Of a stretch of 64,000 nucleotides of DNA, positions 1-9,761 are shown piece after piece (the stretch's first letter is position 1; the number at the start of each line of letters is the position of its first letter). The notes beneath the pieces are model-generated. The model was not told the origin of the DNA. It saw only the letters and a program-made list of their open reading frames with translations, and searched no databases. The translations under genes were made by a program, and so were the position numbers. The stretch lies in NCBI RefSeq assembly GCF_963668385.1, contig NZ_OY764327.1, forward strand, positions 4,994,501-5,058,500, written 5' to 3'. The DNA is from an uncultured Carboxylicivirga sp. (GTDB lineage Bacteria > Bacteroidota > Bacteroidia > Bacteroidales > Marinilabiliaceae).

Positions 1-197
1 TCGGAATCGGTATTCCGATTGGGACTTTTGCGACTCTTAATATTGCACCAACTTTTAACGTGGGTGTAGCTAAACGTACATCAGAACCATTGGGAGATAA
101 CCTGCAACCTCATTGGAATTCAACCTTATCCTCTCATAATGTTGGAAATAAAAGACTCAGCACCTGGTTTGGATTCAGTACAGGTATTCAGTTTTAA
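1..197 (+). CDS. C-terminal end of an outer-membrane beta-barrel-like protein (partial)
   Basis: An open frame runs from the left edge (first whole codon at position 3) to a TAA at 195-197, giving 64 visible residues; the start lies outside the window. The visible part has alternating hydrophobic and polar residues with Gly and Thr, and ends in Phe (GIQF), the terminal aromatic residue typical of proteins inserted by the BAM machinery. This suggests the last strands of an outer-membrane barrel, but no family can be named from so short a piece. A bidirectional hairpin follows directly. Confidence 0.5.
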   Translation, partial: GIGIPIGTFATLNIAPTFNVGVAKRTSEPLGDNLQPHWNSTLSSHNVGNKRLSTWFGFSTGIQF

Positions 198-201
198 TAA
201 T

Positions 202-229
202 TTAAAAGGGAGCTATATGTTCCCTTTTT
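202..229. terminator. bidirectional intrinsic terminator between convergent genes
   Basis: Arms 204-211 (AAAAGGGA) and 221-228 (TCCCTTTT) form an 8-bp stem, with A-rich and T-rich flanks that give a U-tract in both directions. It sits between the convergent ends of the barrel gene and the PhzF-like gene, whose stop codon (228-230) touches the right arm. Confidence 0.7.
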
Positions 230-1016
230 ATATCTGAATACTTCCTTCTAAATACAAACAAGCCTGACCACCAATTAGCACCCTATCTCCTTGATAAATA
301 CACTTTATGACGCCTCCTCGTTGCGAAAGCTGAAGTGCATTTAATTCTTTCTTTTCTAAGGCTTTTGACCAATAGGGAGTTAATGAGGTATGAGCAGAAC
401 CGGTTACCGGATCTTCATCAACACCAATCTGTGGCGCAAAAAAACGAGAAACAAAATCAACACTATCCCCTTTTGAAGTCACGATAACTCCACGTGCATT
501 AACCTTAGCCAGCTTTTGTAAATCAGGCATTGCCTCTTCCACTTGTTTTTGCAAACTATAAACCAATACGTAATCTGTTTTCCCCTTCAAAACAGAATCC
601 GGTCTTAATGGAAAAGCAGCTTTTAACTCATCGGTAATTTCAGCCGTTTGAATATCATCAGCCGGAAAATCCATCCATAACCAATCATCCTCTTTTTGAA
701 CCGTTAAGATTCCACTGTAAAGCGTATTAAACAACACTTTTTCTTTTTGATACTCCAATTTATCGAATAAAATAAAAGCACTTGCCAAAGTTGCATGCCC
801 GCATAATTCCACCTCGGAAACAGGCGTAAACCAACGAATAAAAAACTGATCTTCGTTTACTTTTTTTACAAAAGCTGTTTCTGCCAGATTATTCTCAGTG
901 GCAATCTTCTGCATAATATTATCTTCAGGATATTCATCCACAAAGCAGACACCTGCTGGATTACCTTTAAATAGTTCATTGGTAAAAGCATCAACCTGAT
1001 AAAAGGGAATTCTCAT
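228..1016 (-). CDS. PhzF family epimerase/isomerase-like protein
   Basis: A 262-residue protein of the PhzF (phenazine biosynthesis-like, diaminopimelate-epimerase fold) family. Seen: NLAETAFV near residues 43-50, carrying the Glu that aligns with the catalytic Glu of PhzF; GHATLASA at 73-80; DPVTGSAH near 202-209. The physiological substrate of most such proteins is unknown, and no phenazine genes are near. I chose the ATG at 1016 because the protein then begins MRIPFYQVDAF, as family members do. The longer frame to 1079 would run through an intrinsic terminator at 1042-1069 and is unlikely. Length is normal for the family. Confidence 0.85.
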   Translation of the reverse strand: MRIPFYQVDAFTNELFKGNPAGVCFVDEYPEDNIMQKIATENNLAETAFVKKVNEDQFFIRWFTPVSEVELCGHATLASAFILFDKLEYQKEKVLFNTLYSGILTVQKEDDWLWMDFPADDIQTAEITDELKAAFPLRPDSVLKGKTDYVLVYSLQKQVEEAMPDLQKLAKVNARGVIVTSKGDSVDFVSRFFAPQIGVDEDPVTGSAHTSLTPYWSKALEKKELNALQLSQRGGVIKCIYQGDRVLIGGQACLYLEGSIQI

Positions 1017-1041
1017 AGCATTGTTTTTGATCTTTTGAAGA

Positions 1042-1069
1042 TAAAAAAAATCCGGGACTAGCCCGGATT
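1042..1069 (-). terminator. intrinsic terminator after the amylase gene
   Basis: Arms 1049-1056 (AATCCGGG) and 1062-1069 (CCCGGATT) pair perfectly with a 5-nt loop. On the minus strand the stem is followed by a run of eight T. It separates the amylase gene from the PhzF gene and argues that the latter starts at 1016. Confidence 0.85.
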
Positions 1070-1093
1070 CATAAACCACACAAAAACAATAAT

Positions 1094-2758
1094 CTATCTT
1101 GATAATAACACTATAGAAAATTCTGTATTTAATTCTACTACCCCATTCTTTACTTTTACCTGAGTGCCCGAATACGAATCGGTTAATTGATCACCATCAT
1201 TAAAAACACCCGCTACAGGTACTTCTTTCTTTCCTTTTTGCAAATCAAGCCCAACAATTACCTTATCAGAATAATCTCCTTTTGTGTATTCTCTTTTAAA
1301 ATAATAAGGGGATGACTTAAGTATTGTATGAACACCCGCTCCAATTGATGGATGCTCAGCCCGAAATTTTCCTAATTTTTGATAATGATGCAGAATATCT
1401 TTTACTGGTACTCCATTAACTGATGTGTTGTCTTTAAGATCATCCCAATTCATTAGTGAGCGAAGATTAGCATCTCCTACTGCTCCGTCAACAATCAAAC
1501 TTCGTGCTGATTCATCACCATAATATACTTGTGAAGACCCCGGACAAAGTAAAAGCTTGGTTCCCGCCTCAATGACTTTGGTTCTTTCTTTATCGAAAGG
1601 ATAACCATCATCATGCGAAGTGATGTAATTCAATACACTCAATCCTGCTAATGGTCCATTTAATTTATTGCTGTAATACGAAAATAGTTCTTCGTATGGC
1701 TTATTGGCATCACCTTTAAAATCGAAATTAATCAGGCTTTTCATTCCATAATTGAAATAATCAACCTGCTTATCTCCAAAATTATATATGCGATCGCCGG
1801 AAATACCATAACCATAGACCTCGCCTACCATAAAAAAGTCATTATCATCCAATACTTTATTCGGATTCGCTTCTTTCCATTCAGCAAAAGCTTTGACCGC
1901 TTCCTTCCATAAATCGCCCCAAACACCTTCTTCGGTATGTTTGGTTGTGTCCAAACGGTAACCGTCAATTCCGTATTTTCTGATAAAGTCGGTTAACCAT
2001 TTGATAATATAATAGCGCGGAGTTCGAGGATATCCGGTTGAAGAAAAGAAAGCATCTAATTCGCTAACTTCTTTTTCCAATCGCCCTTCGGCTTCCCATT
2101 TCTCCAATAATTGCTTAGGTAATTCAACTTCCTGATCTGTTCCGGTTAACACATCCGGTAGATTCTCAACCAAAGTACACGAAACTGTTGATTCATAATC
2201 GGCATACTTACACAGAGGTTTTTGACGTACCCATCCTTCGGGCCAAACCGGATCCTGGGCTGTTACCGGACCTGTATGATTGATAACCACATCCATTAAA
2301 ATACGAATTCCTTTTGCATGAGCTGCTTCAACCAATTTGGAGAATTCTTCTTCTGTACCAAAATTGGGCTCAATGGCTGTCCAATCCTTTGCCCAATAAC
2401 CATGGTAGGCATAGGTTAAACCAGTTCCTTCATCAACTGCCCCATGAATTTGCTCCACAACAGGACTAAACCATAAAGCTGTGATTCCTAAATCAGAAAA
2501 ATAGCCATCATTGATTTTTTGTGTGATTCCCTTAAAATCACCACCTTCAAATCCTCTTAACAAGCCACTTTCTTCGGTTCGGTTATAATTGATATCATTA
2601 TCCGCATTTCCGTTTTTAAAACGATCGGTCAATAAAAAGTAAACATTCGCGTTTTCCCAAACAAAGGGTACTTCGGGTTTTTGTGATGCTTTTTCAGGAC
2701 TTTGACAACTGATCAAAAACAAGCTTAATAGCAATCCCGAAACAAGAAGGTTTTTCAT
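1094..2758 (-). CDS. Alpha-amylase family (GH13) lipoprotein
   Basis: A 554-residue glycoside hydrolase of family 13. The N-terminus is a lipoprotein signal with a lipobox ending at Cys18 (LISC), so the enzyme is probably anchored to a membrane, periplasmic or at the surface. All four GH13 regions are visible: DVVINH (about 155-160), GYRLDTTKH (about 265-273, with the nucleophile Asp), VGEVYG (about 311-316, acid/base Glu) and YITSHDDG (about 378-385, transition-state Asp). It should hydrolyse alpha-1,4-glucans such as starch or maltodextrins, in the manner of SusA-like enzymes. No susCD pair is adjacent, so it looks like a single-gene unit ending in its own terminator. Exact specificity (endo-amylase or neopullulanase) cannot be read. 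Confidence 0.9.
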   Translation of the reverse strand: MKNLLVSGLLLSLFLISCQSPEKASQKPEVPFVWENANVYFLLTDRFKNGNADNDINYNRTEESGLLRGFEGGDFKGITQKINDGYFSDLGITALWFSPVVEQIHGAVDEGTGLTYAYHGYWAKDWTAIEPNFGTEEEFSKLVEAAHAKGIRILMDVVINHTGPVTAQDPVWPEGWVRQKPLCKYADYESTVSCTLVENLPDVLTGTDQEVELPKQLLEKWEAEGRLEKEVSELDAFFSSTGYPRTPRYYIIKWLTDFIRKYGIDGYRLDTTKHTEEGVWGDLWKEAVKAFAEWKEANPNKVLDDNDFFMVGEVYGYGISGDRIYNFGDKQVDYFNYGMKSLINFDFKGDANKPYEELFSYYSNKLNGPLAGLSVLNYITSHDDGYPFDKERTKVIEAGTKLLLCPGSSQVYYGDESARSLIVDGAVGDANLRSLMNWDDLKDNTSVNGVPVKDILHHYQKLGKFRAEHPSIGAGVHTILKSSPYYFKREYTKGDYSDKVIVGLDLQKGKKEVPVAGVFNDGDQLTDSYSGTQVKVKNGVVELNTEFSIVLLSR

Positions 2759-2946
2759 TATTAATGTCTTATTAGTTAGTTAGGTAAAGATATAATAATG
2801 AGGATTGAGAATCTAAAAATCAGGTTCACATCTGAGCTTAAAAACAAACTCTAAACACTGATATACTACCACTTATACAAACATCTCTTAATCTAAAATA
2901 ATTAAACAGAGCCTTCCGAAACGGTTTGCGGAAAATGATTATTTCA

Positions 2947-5130
2947 TCATAAAATCAATAAACCTGCTTCTTTTAGTTGTTTACAGGTATAACTATTAAG
3001 GAAAATATCGAAACTACCCAATTGATTTTCTTCAAAAGAGCTTCTTAAATCGGATGTTTTAAAAACTGAATCAGAGCTAAAAACTAATTGAGGTAGCCAA
3101 TTCAAAAGCCACTCAGCTAAATTCTTTTTGATATTGATTGTGAACGTTTCAGTTTTTGTATAGATGTTTAACTCTGCCATTTCAACCAACTTCTTCCCTT
3201 TCTTTTTCTGATAGAATGAACAAGTAGGAAGTACTCCCATCCAAATCCAGCGAGCAGTTTCTTTTATTGGTGTTGCTTCCTTCAAAGATGATTGAAGATA
3301 ATTAGGAGGAAGAAGTGTTTTAGGTGTTTTAAATTCGAACCATTCATCTACCGGCCAATCAAAGCCCACCCCATGCATATAGTTATACAAAGCCTTTTTT
3401 AATCCTTCTCCGAATATTTCGTGCGGAGCACCTTTGGGATCGGCATGAAACAAGTCGTTATTGGCAAAACTTCCATTCTGCCCACCTGTAATTTGAACCT
3501 GGTATTTATCGGGATGTAAACCCACATCGCTATGAGCTGTCATGGCAAATTGATGCCAGAAAGCCGATGTCAACAAATCAAGTTCAAACAACTGACGAAC
3601 CACTTCCAACGAATCAATTGTTTCTTGTGCTGTTTGAGTTGGAAAGCCATACATCAGATAGGCATGAACCATGATACCGGCTTGTTTAAAGTGAGATGTT
3701 ACTTTTGTTACCTGAGCAATATCAACACCTTTATTAATCAGCTTCAGGATACGATCAGAAGCCACTTCCAATCCTCCGGAAACCGCTATACATCCACTCA
3801 TTTTTAATAACATACACAAATCGGACGTGAAACTTTTTTCAAAGCGAATATTGGTCCACCAGGTTACTTTTAGCTTTCTTCTCAGCAGTTCTAAAGCCAC
3901 TTCTCTGAGTAACATTGGCGGTGCTGCTTCATCAACAAAATGGAAACCATTCAAGCCCGTTTGCTTCATCATTTGCTCCATTCGGTCAACAATATCTGCT
4001 GCTTTATTGGGCTCGTATCGTCCGATATAATCCAATGATCCATCGCAAAAAGTGCATTTACCCCAGTAACAACCATGAGCCAATGTGAGTTTAAGCCAAC
4101 GTCCATCGCTCCATAAACGAAACATTGGGTTGGCCACTTCTACCACCGAAATATATTTATCCAAAGGCAAACCAGTATAATCCGGTACTCCTACTTCCTT
4201 TTGAGGAACATCGCTTTGCTTCTCATTATTGATGTAAACAACTTTATCGTTTTGAAGTAAAAAAGTGCGCATCAATTCTTCTAACTCAAACTTTCCATCT
4301 ATATGTTCGGCTAGTAATTGCAGTGGGCGTTCTCCATCATCGAGTGTAATAAAATCAACAAACTCAAAAACACGAGGATCTGATACTGATCGAAGTTCGG
4401 TATTTACAAATCCACCTCCCCAATTGATTTTAATAGTTGGATGATGTTGTTTTAACCATTGCCCTATGCGCAAGGCACCAAAGAGGTTACCCGGGAAAGG
4501 AATGGATATGGAAACCAAATCAAATTCGGCCTGACTTAATTGTTGCCCGAACAACTCCAGCATCATTTTATCAATCAATGATAGAGGTGAATTCAAAGCT
4601 TCGTATAAATCATCAAAAGTAGTGGCCGATCTTCCTAAACGCTCGGCATATCTCGAAAAACCAAAATGAGGGTCTACTACTTCGGTAATAAAATCACCCA
4701 AATCCTCTAAGAACAGAGTACATAAATGCTTGGCCTGATCGATCAATCCCATGGAGCCAAACAGCCAATCCAAATCATCAATCTGAGCAAAGCGACTTCC
4801 TTGTGGTAGAAAATCAGTATTACAAATAAGGTAAGACTGCTCCGTGGTTGGATGCTGTAAAAAGGCAATCACCTCATCAATAACCGATAGATATATATCA
4901 TTTAAAGCCCATAAACGCAGGGCATCTTGTGATGCTTCGTCAATTTCAACATGATCAAAAATGCGTTGCAAACCTGCCTTCGAAAACATTTCGTTTATCA
5001 GCTCAATACCCAAATCGCATTGGCGACTATCAACACCAATGGTATTTAAATATCCTTTTAAATAAGCCGTTGCCGGATAAGGAGTATTCAACTGAGTTAA
5101 AGGAGGCGTTACAAGAAGAATTTTTGACAT
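2947..5130 (-). CDS. B12-binding-domain radical SAM protein
   Basis: A 727-residue protein with an N-terminal cobalamin-binding-like Rossmann domain (starts SKILLVTPP; a GGGFVNTE segment near residue 230) followed by a radical SAM TIM barrel. The iron-sulfur motif near residues 353-361 reads CYWGKCTFC, that is CX4CX2C rather than the usual CX3CX2C. Downstream come EAAPP and GGLEVAS, as in Elp3-like SAM barrels. The product is unknown; related proteins are annotated only as B12-binding radical SAM proteins. The start lies 6 nt after the stop of the EamA transporter gene, so the two form an operon, which hints at export or import of a related metabolite, but this is speculation. Confidence 0.85.
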   Translation of the reverse strand: MSKILLVTPPLTQLNTPYPATAYLKGYLNTIGVDSRQCDLGIELINEMFSKAGLQRIFDHVEIDEASQDALRLWALNDIYLSVIDEVIAFLQHPTTEQSYLICNTDFLPQGSRFAQIDDLDWLFGSMGLIDQAKHLCTLFLEDLGDFITEVVDPHFGFSRYAERLGRSATTFDDLYEALNSPLSLIDKMMLELFGQQLSQAEFDLVSISIPFPGNLFGALRIGQWLKQHHPTIKINWGGGFVNTELRSVSDPRVFEFVDFITLDDGERPLQLLAEHIDGKFELEELMRTFLLQNDKVVYINNEKQSDVPQKEVGVPDYTGLPLDKYISVVEVANPMFRLWSDGRWLKLTLAHGCYWGKCTFCDGSLDYIGRYEPNKAADIVDRMEQMMKQTGLNGFHFVDEAAPPMLLREVALELLRRKLKVTWWTNIRFEKSFTSDLCMLLKMSGCIAVSGGLEVASDRILKLINKGVDIAQVTKVTSHFKQAGIMVHAYLMYGFPTQTAQETIDSLEVVRQLFELDLLTSAFWHQFAMTAHSDVGLHPDKYQVQITGGQNGSFANNDLFHADPKGAPHEIFGEGLKKALYNYMHGVGFDWPVDEWFEFKTPKTLLPPNYLQSSLKEATPIKETARWIWMGVLPTCSFYQKKKGKKLVEMAELNIYTKTETFTINIKKNLAEWLLNWLPQLVFSSDSVFKTSDLRSSFEENQLGSFDIFLNSYTCKQLKEAGLLIL

Positions 5131-5136
5131 ATTGAT

Positions 5137-6006
5137 TTACTGTTTTTTTATATTTAAAAGCATTATTCCCAGGCACGATAGCACGGCCAGCGATGCTCCA
5201 ATAATTTCCAATGCACTAAAGGTTTCGTTAAACACCAATACTCCAATAAGTACATTTACCACAGGGATCAACATATGAAAAGGAGATCCTGTAGCTATGG
5301 AAACATGGCGATAGCCTTCGGTGTTTAATAACTGAGCCATGGCCGAAAATACTCCAATAAGTACCAATATATAACTACCAGTAACTGGTCCGGTAATTTC
5401 AGGCATGTTGGCCGGGATTAAGAATATCCAGAATCCCACAATACTCTGGGCAAAAAAGATGGCGTATGAACTATCGGTACCGTGGAGCTTTTTTACTATT
5501 AAAATAGAAATGGCATTGGTGATGGCACTGCACATTGCCAGCACATCATAGAAACCAAGACTCCAGCCTTCGTTGGTGCCTGAGAATTTTAATGATACCA
5601 ACACAATGCCAACAAAGGCACTTAAAATAAGTATCCATTTTACCGGGCTAACCTTTTCTTTTAGTACAATGGCGCTTAACAAAGTGGCAAATACCGGGTA
5701 CGAATAGGAATAAACCGATCCTTTGCCCATACCTATTTTTACAATGGCCAAATAGAATAAGGTGACAGAAACAGCGCCGGATATACCTCTTAATAGTAAT
5801 AATGGACTTCTAACAAACTTGAGATCTATCTTACGGAATAAGGCCAGAATACTTAAAATACCCACTCCAACAGAAAAGCGAACAAAAACGGTAATTACTG
5901 TATTTACATGCGTCATTGATTTAACCAATGTAGCCATAATGGCAAATGCAATTACCGAAAGCAACATTAAAAAGATACCGTAACTCGCACCTTCTTTTTT
6001 CATCAA
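5137..6006 (-). CDS. EamA/DMT-family transporter
   Basis: A 289-residue very hydrophobic protein with about ten predicted transmembrane helices in two EamA repeats (roughly residues 8-140 and 152-286). It belongs to the drug/metabolite transporter superfamily of the inner membrane; substrates differ (amino acids, metabolites) and cannot be told from the sequence. ATG codons at 6006 and 6003 are both possible starts. It is the first gene of a two-gene unit with the radical SAM gene 6 nt downstream. Confidence 0.85.
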   Translation of the reverse strand: MMKKEGASYGIFLMLLSVIAFAIMATLVKSMTHVNTVITVFVRFSVGVGILSILALFRKIDLKFVRSPLLLLRGISGAVSVTLFYLAIVKIGMGKGSVYSYSYPVFATLLSAIVLKEKVSPVKWILILSAFVGIVLVSLKFSGTNEGWSLGFYDVLAMCSAITNAISILIVKKLHGTDSSYAIFFAQSIVGFWIFLIPANMPEITGPVTGSYILVLIGVFSAMAQLLNTEGYRHVSIATGSPFHMLIPVVNVLIGVLVFNETFSALEIIGASLAVLSCLGIMLLNIKKQ

Positions 6007-6311
6007 ATAAATTTTTGACGAAGGTAGATATAATTAATAAAATAATTCTAGATGGGAACTTGAAACTAGATTCTTTTCGAACCCTCCCAAATCATCATGT
6101 ATCTCCTATAGAACTCAATAAATATTAAAAAAACAAAATATTCAAGTAATTCCATACTTGATTGCAACCTCTGAATTATTTCTTCGTAGTAGAGCATAAC
6201 TTCAGATTACGGGGAATAAATATTAAGATCAATTTAAACTTTTATTTAGAAGGTTTTAATACGAAAGTACGGTTAAACATGCCTTCTAAACTGCAAATTA
6301 CACTAACTAAA
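6007..6311. other. intergenic region between divergent genes
   Basis: AT-rich spacer between the EamA gene and the TonB receptor gene. It must hold both promoters, but I could not identify a clear TTTG/TAnnTTTG pair. I looked for cobalamin or TPP riboswitch consensus boxes before the receptor gene and saw none. Confidence 0.4.
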
Positions 6312-8531
6312 ATGAAAAAAAGAATTGGGATTATTTTATCCTTTGCCATTTTGGGTATGGGGAATCTAATGGCAAATCCAACAGAACAAGACACTATTGA
6401 CTATTTTAACCTATCGCTAGAGGAATTGATGAACATAGAGATTGTTGCTGTTTCTAAAAAAGCAGAAAGCTCATTCGATGCACCCCTATCATCATCCATA
6501 ATTACACGCGATGAAATTATCAATTCAGGAGCCACTACTCTAGAAGAGTTATTTCGGATGGTACCTGGTTTTATCGTACGCGAAGAAAGCAATGGTAATT
6601 ACGATATTCATATCCGTGGTAACGATAATATTCCATCAGGTAACCTGTCATTTTTCTCTGAAAACTCAATGACCTTGGTAATGGTTGATGGCCGTAAAGT
6701 TTTTAATCACATGAACGGTGGAACTTTTTGGGAATCGGTTCCGGTAAGTCTTACTGACGTAGACCGTATTGAAATTATTCGAGGCGCTTCAACTGCTTTA
6801 TACGGCCCCAATGCTGTATCGGGCGTAATCAATTTTATAACAAAAAAATCGCCGGATAAAGCAGTTACCATAGATGGAAATTTTATGTATGGATCGGCTA
6901 ATACCATGGTAACAGATTTAGCTATAAATACATCTTCGACAAATAATAAATTTAAAGCCCGTATAAGTACCAACTACGAACAACGCGATCGGTTTGAATC
7001 TGATTACTATTCATATACTTCCGGTAAATATGAACCATACTCAGCATTAATATATTATCCAAGAAGTACCTCTATTAACGAAGATGACCCTCGCTTTAAG
7101 GATAAAAATCTGGCCAAACAAAAATCGGGGCTTAATGGATGGCTGAATTATGATTTAAACGAAGACGTTAATTTTAGTTTATCAGCTGGGGTGCAGAATT
7201 CACTGGCACAAACAGTAGCTATGGAAAGTAGCTTAACTCCACTTACGTTTCGTGAATCAGAAACCTATTATTTTAATTCTATTAATCAGATACATGGGTT
7301 TAACATTCAATTAACCGGAAATTTCGGAAATCAGGATATTTACAAGAATAGTAGCAATGTTTCGAAAGTAGATATGCAAACAATTGATGCTGTAGTGGAA
7401 TATGATTTAACTTTAGGTGATTTAACACTACGTCCCGGAGTAAGCTATCAGAATATAGTATATGACGACACACCATACGCCACAGGAGATTTGGTTGGTC
7501 AGGGATACTTTAACCAGGCAGCAAAACTAAACAACGTTGCTTATTACCTTCGAGGTGATTACATGGCTACAGAAAAGCTACGTTTAATTGCTGCTTTACG
7601 CATGGATCAGTACAATCATCCGAATGACAATTATTTTACCTACCAGTTTATCGCAACTTATAAACCAAACGATAACAATTTATTGAGAGCATCTGTTTCG
7701 AGGGCAAACCGAGGTCCGGTAATGGTTGATTTTTATGCCGATGCTTCCTACGGATCCATCACCGAAGGTATTCTAACACAGTATTTGGGTGATAAAGATT
7801 TAAAACTTACAACATCGGATGTTATTGAATTGGGATACAGAGGAAAGCTCAGTAACAAACTACAGTTGGACATAGAAGCTTTTTACTCTACAATTACCGA
7901 TTTTCCTACGTTTGATCCAACAATATCTCATATTCCTTCGTTACCTTCTGAGCCTTACCTTCAGGTTATTTATCAGTACCAAAATATGGATGTAAAAGCA
8001 AAACAGTTGGGTACCACCTTCTCTTTTCTCTATGCCCCTTCAACCAAAATACAAGTAAAAGCTTTTGCCACGATTCAGAAAACTACTTTGGAAAATTTCG
8101 AGAAGAAAACAACTCCAATGATTACCTATTTCGGAGCTAACATTCCATCATCGGAATGGGTATTTGCAAACCCAACCTACGAAATGGTTGATCAAACCCA
8201 TAAAAACACACCATCAGTTTATGGTGGATTAACAGCTAACTACCGTCCGGCTGATAAATGGAACATATTTGCCAGTTTGAACTACTATTCGGAGCAAACC
8301 TATGAACACGATTATGCTTACTCGCAATATTATTACTTTAATCAAACCGGTTCGGGTATTACAAATATTCCGGCATCGGTAAACTTAAATGCAAAAGTAT
8401 CGTACAAACTATACAAGAATAATTCCGTATTCTTAAATGCGCGAAACCTATTGGGTTCTTCTGAACCTGAATTTGGTTTTGCCGACCAAAGGGGATTACT
8501 GTTATTGGGAGGGATTAACATCAATCTGTAA
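6312..8531 (+). CDS. TonB-dependent outer-membrane receptor
   Basis: A 739-residue receptor counted from the ATG at 6312, which opens a clear signal peptide (MKKRIGIILSFAIL..., cleavage near MANPTEQ). The segment LSLEELMNIEIVAVSKK and the plug domain (about 45-165: PGFIVREE, VMVDGRKVF, RIEIIRGASTALYGPNAVSGVINFITK) are typical of TonB-dependent receptors of the BtuB/FecA class. The rest is a 22-strand type barrel. No SusD partner follows, so it more likely imports an iron complex, cofactor or small molecule than a glycan. A longer reading to 6162 adds 50 residues ahead of the signal peptide and is rejected. Confidence 0.88.
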   Translation: MKKRIGIILSFAILGMGNLMANPTEQDTIDYFNLSLEELMNIEIVAVSKKAESSFDAPLSSSIITRDEIINSGATTLEELFRMVPGFIVREESNGNYDIHIRGNDNIPSGNLSFFSENSMTLVMVDGRKVFNHMNGGTFWESVPVSLTDVDRIEIIRGASTALYGPNAVSGVINFITKKSPDKAVTIDGNFMYGSANTMVTDLAINTSSTNNKFKARISTNYEQRDRFESDYYSYTSGKYEPYSALIYYPRSTSINEDDPRFKDKNLAKQKSGLNGWLNYDLNEDVNFSLSAGVQNSLAQTVAMESSLTPLTFRESETYYFNSINQIHGFNIQLTGNFGNQDIYKNSSNVSKVDMQTIDAVVEYDLTLGDLTLRPGVSYQNIVYDDTPYATGDLVGQGYFNQAAKLNNVAYYLRGDYMATEKLRLIAALRMDQYNHPNDNYFTYQFIATYKPNDNNLLRASVSRANRGPVMVDFYADASYGSITEGILTQYLGDKDLKLTTSDVIELGYRGKLSNKLQLDIEAFYSTITDFPTFDPTISHIPSLPSEPYLQVIYQYQNMDVKAKQLGTTFSFLYAPSTKIQVKAFATIQKTTLENFEKKTTPMITYFGANIPSSEWVFANPTYEMVDQTHKNTPSVYGGLTANYRPADKWNIFASLNYYSEQTYEHDYAYSQYYYFNQTGSGITNIPASVNLNAKVSYKLYKNNSVFLNARNLLGSSEPEFGFADQRGLLLLGGININL

Positions 8532-8571
8532 GATCGGTATTAATTCGAGTAATAAGTAAAGAACCTGAGAG

Positions 8572-8603
8572 AGGTCGTTGCTAGCCACAACGACCTTTTT
8601 TTT
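8572..8603 (+). terminator. intrinsic terminator after the TonB receptor gene
   Basis: Arms 8572-8580 (AGGTCGTTG) and 8588-8596 (CAACGACCT) are perfectly complementary with a 7-nt loop, followed by a run of T on the plus strand. It lies between convergent genes. Confidence 0.85.
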
Positions 8604-9408
8604 AGAATAAACTTAACTGATCAGCTTGTTCCTTTACGTCTACCCCGGGCTCGATCCTGAATACTTCTGACGGAGCATAACGCGAAGTAGCATAAATCTG
8701 ATATCGATCGCTCACCGTCTGAAAGGTTTTTAAAGCAATATCGGGGCGATTATTATCAGCCGAAATATGCGACAACAGAATGGTTTGAAGAGGACTGTTC
8801 TTTAATTTATCAACCACTTTTACAGCCTGGTCGTTGCTTAAGTGTCCATGATCGGATTTCACCCTGTTTTTCAAATGGGCCGGATAAGGACCTTCGAGCA
8901 GCATTTGCTCATCGTAATTGCTTTCGAGAAAAACAGCATGACACAACTGCAAGTGCTCTTTAACATTGCTGCAAGCCGTACCAATATCAGTCATTACACC
9001 AACGCTTCGTCCATTCAATTCTACCCTGAAACTACACGGATCAACCGCATCGTGCTTTTTAGCAAACGAATGTACTTTAATCGACCCTACCTCTATGGTA
9101 TCGCCGGGTTCAAATACTCTTACCTTTGATGGTTGATGATGAATACGGGTTCTACCCTGTGTTGTTTTAGTCAAGTACGCATCTATCTGATGAAGATCGG
9201 CCAACACACGCAAACCTCTGATATGATCGGAATGCTCGTGTGTAATTAATACGGCTTTTACTTTTTCAATCTTCAATCCCACCTCTTTCATGCGCTTTAG
9301 CACCTGCTTACGACTGATGCCGGCATCAATCAATACCGCCTCTTCTTCATTTCCCACATAGTAGCAGTTACCATTGCTACCCGATGCCAACGCACAATAT
9401 TCAATCAT
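8602..9408 (-). CDS. MBL-fold metallohydrolase, YycJ/WalJ-like
   Basis: A 268-residue metallo-beta-lactamase-fold protein. The opening CALASGSNGNCYYV and the metal motif THEHSDH (56-62), with later HGHLSNDQA and LSHIS elements, match the YycJ/WalJ family of putative 5'-exonucleases. In Firmicutes this gene belongs to the WalRK locus; here there is no two-component system beside it, so the regulatory link does not carry over. Two metal ions and phosphodiester hydrolysis are expected from the family. Confidence 0.85.
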   Translation of the reverse strand: MIEYCALASGSNGNCYYVGNEEEAVLIDAGISRKQVLKRMKEVGLKIEKVKAVLITHEHSDHIRGLRVLADLHQIDAYLTKTTQGRTRIHHQPSKVRVFEPGDTIEVGSIKVHSFAKKHDAVDPCSFRVELNGRSVGVMTDIGTACSNVKEHLQLCHAVFLESNYDEQMLLEGPYPAHLKNRVKSDHGHLSNDQAVKVVDKLKNSPLQTILLSHISADNNRPDIALKTFQTVSDRYQIYATSRYAPSEVFRIEPGVDVKEQADQLSLF

Positions 9409-9536
9409 TCTTAATCAGTTAATCAGTTCATTAGTTTTTAGGCAGTAGTCAGTAGTTCATTTACAGCTTGCCTAAAACAATTTTACACTTCTTTTTTTAA
9501 TACATAACAAGCTAATCTTACTTTTTAGCTATGTAT

Positions 9537-9761
9537 GCGAATCAACAGTTGAACCCACTTTGGGGTTCGTTTATAATACGATCATTTTCCACGGGTTCCA
9601 CCCGTGGCTATTCATATTAAATCCCTTCAGGATTTGAAAATGTCCGAAGGACATTAATAATAATAGCCTCGTGCAGAGCGCGGGGTGTCTATTTGACTAA
9701 TGATACAACCCCGAAAGTGGGTTGAACTTTGCTATAAAAACAAATTGAACTATTGATTCGC
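9537..9761. mobile_element. MITE-like hairpin element, copy 1
   Basis: A 225-bp element bounded by the inverted repeat GCGAATCAA (9537-9545) / TTGATTCGC (9753-9761). Inside the ends, a second long-range inverted repeat pairs GTTGAACCCACTTT-GGGGTT with its near complement before the right end, and four short hairpins follow each other in the middle (for example ACGGGTTCCACCCGT and TGTCCGAAGGACA). TATGTAT occurs just outside both ends (9530-9536, 9764-9770), as a target duplication would. A second copy lies at 15994-16204. It encodes no transposase, so it would move in trans. Its right end supplies the last codons and stop of the next gene. Confidence 0.75.

Noticed and set aside
6162-6311. 50-codon N-terminal extension of the TonB receptor
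   Set aside because: A clear signal peptide begins at the ATG at 6312; residues before it would mask the signal.
6007-6311. Riboswitch before the TonB receptor gene
   Set aside because: No B12-box or TPP core sequence is visible in the leader.
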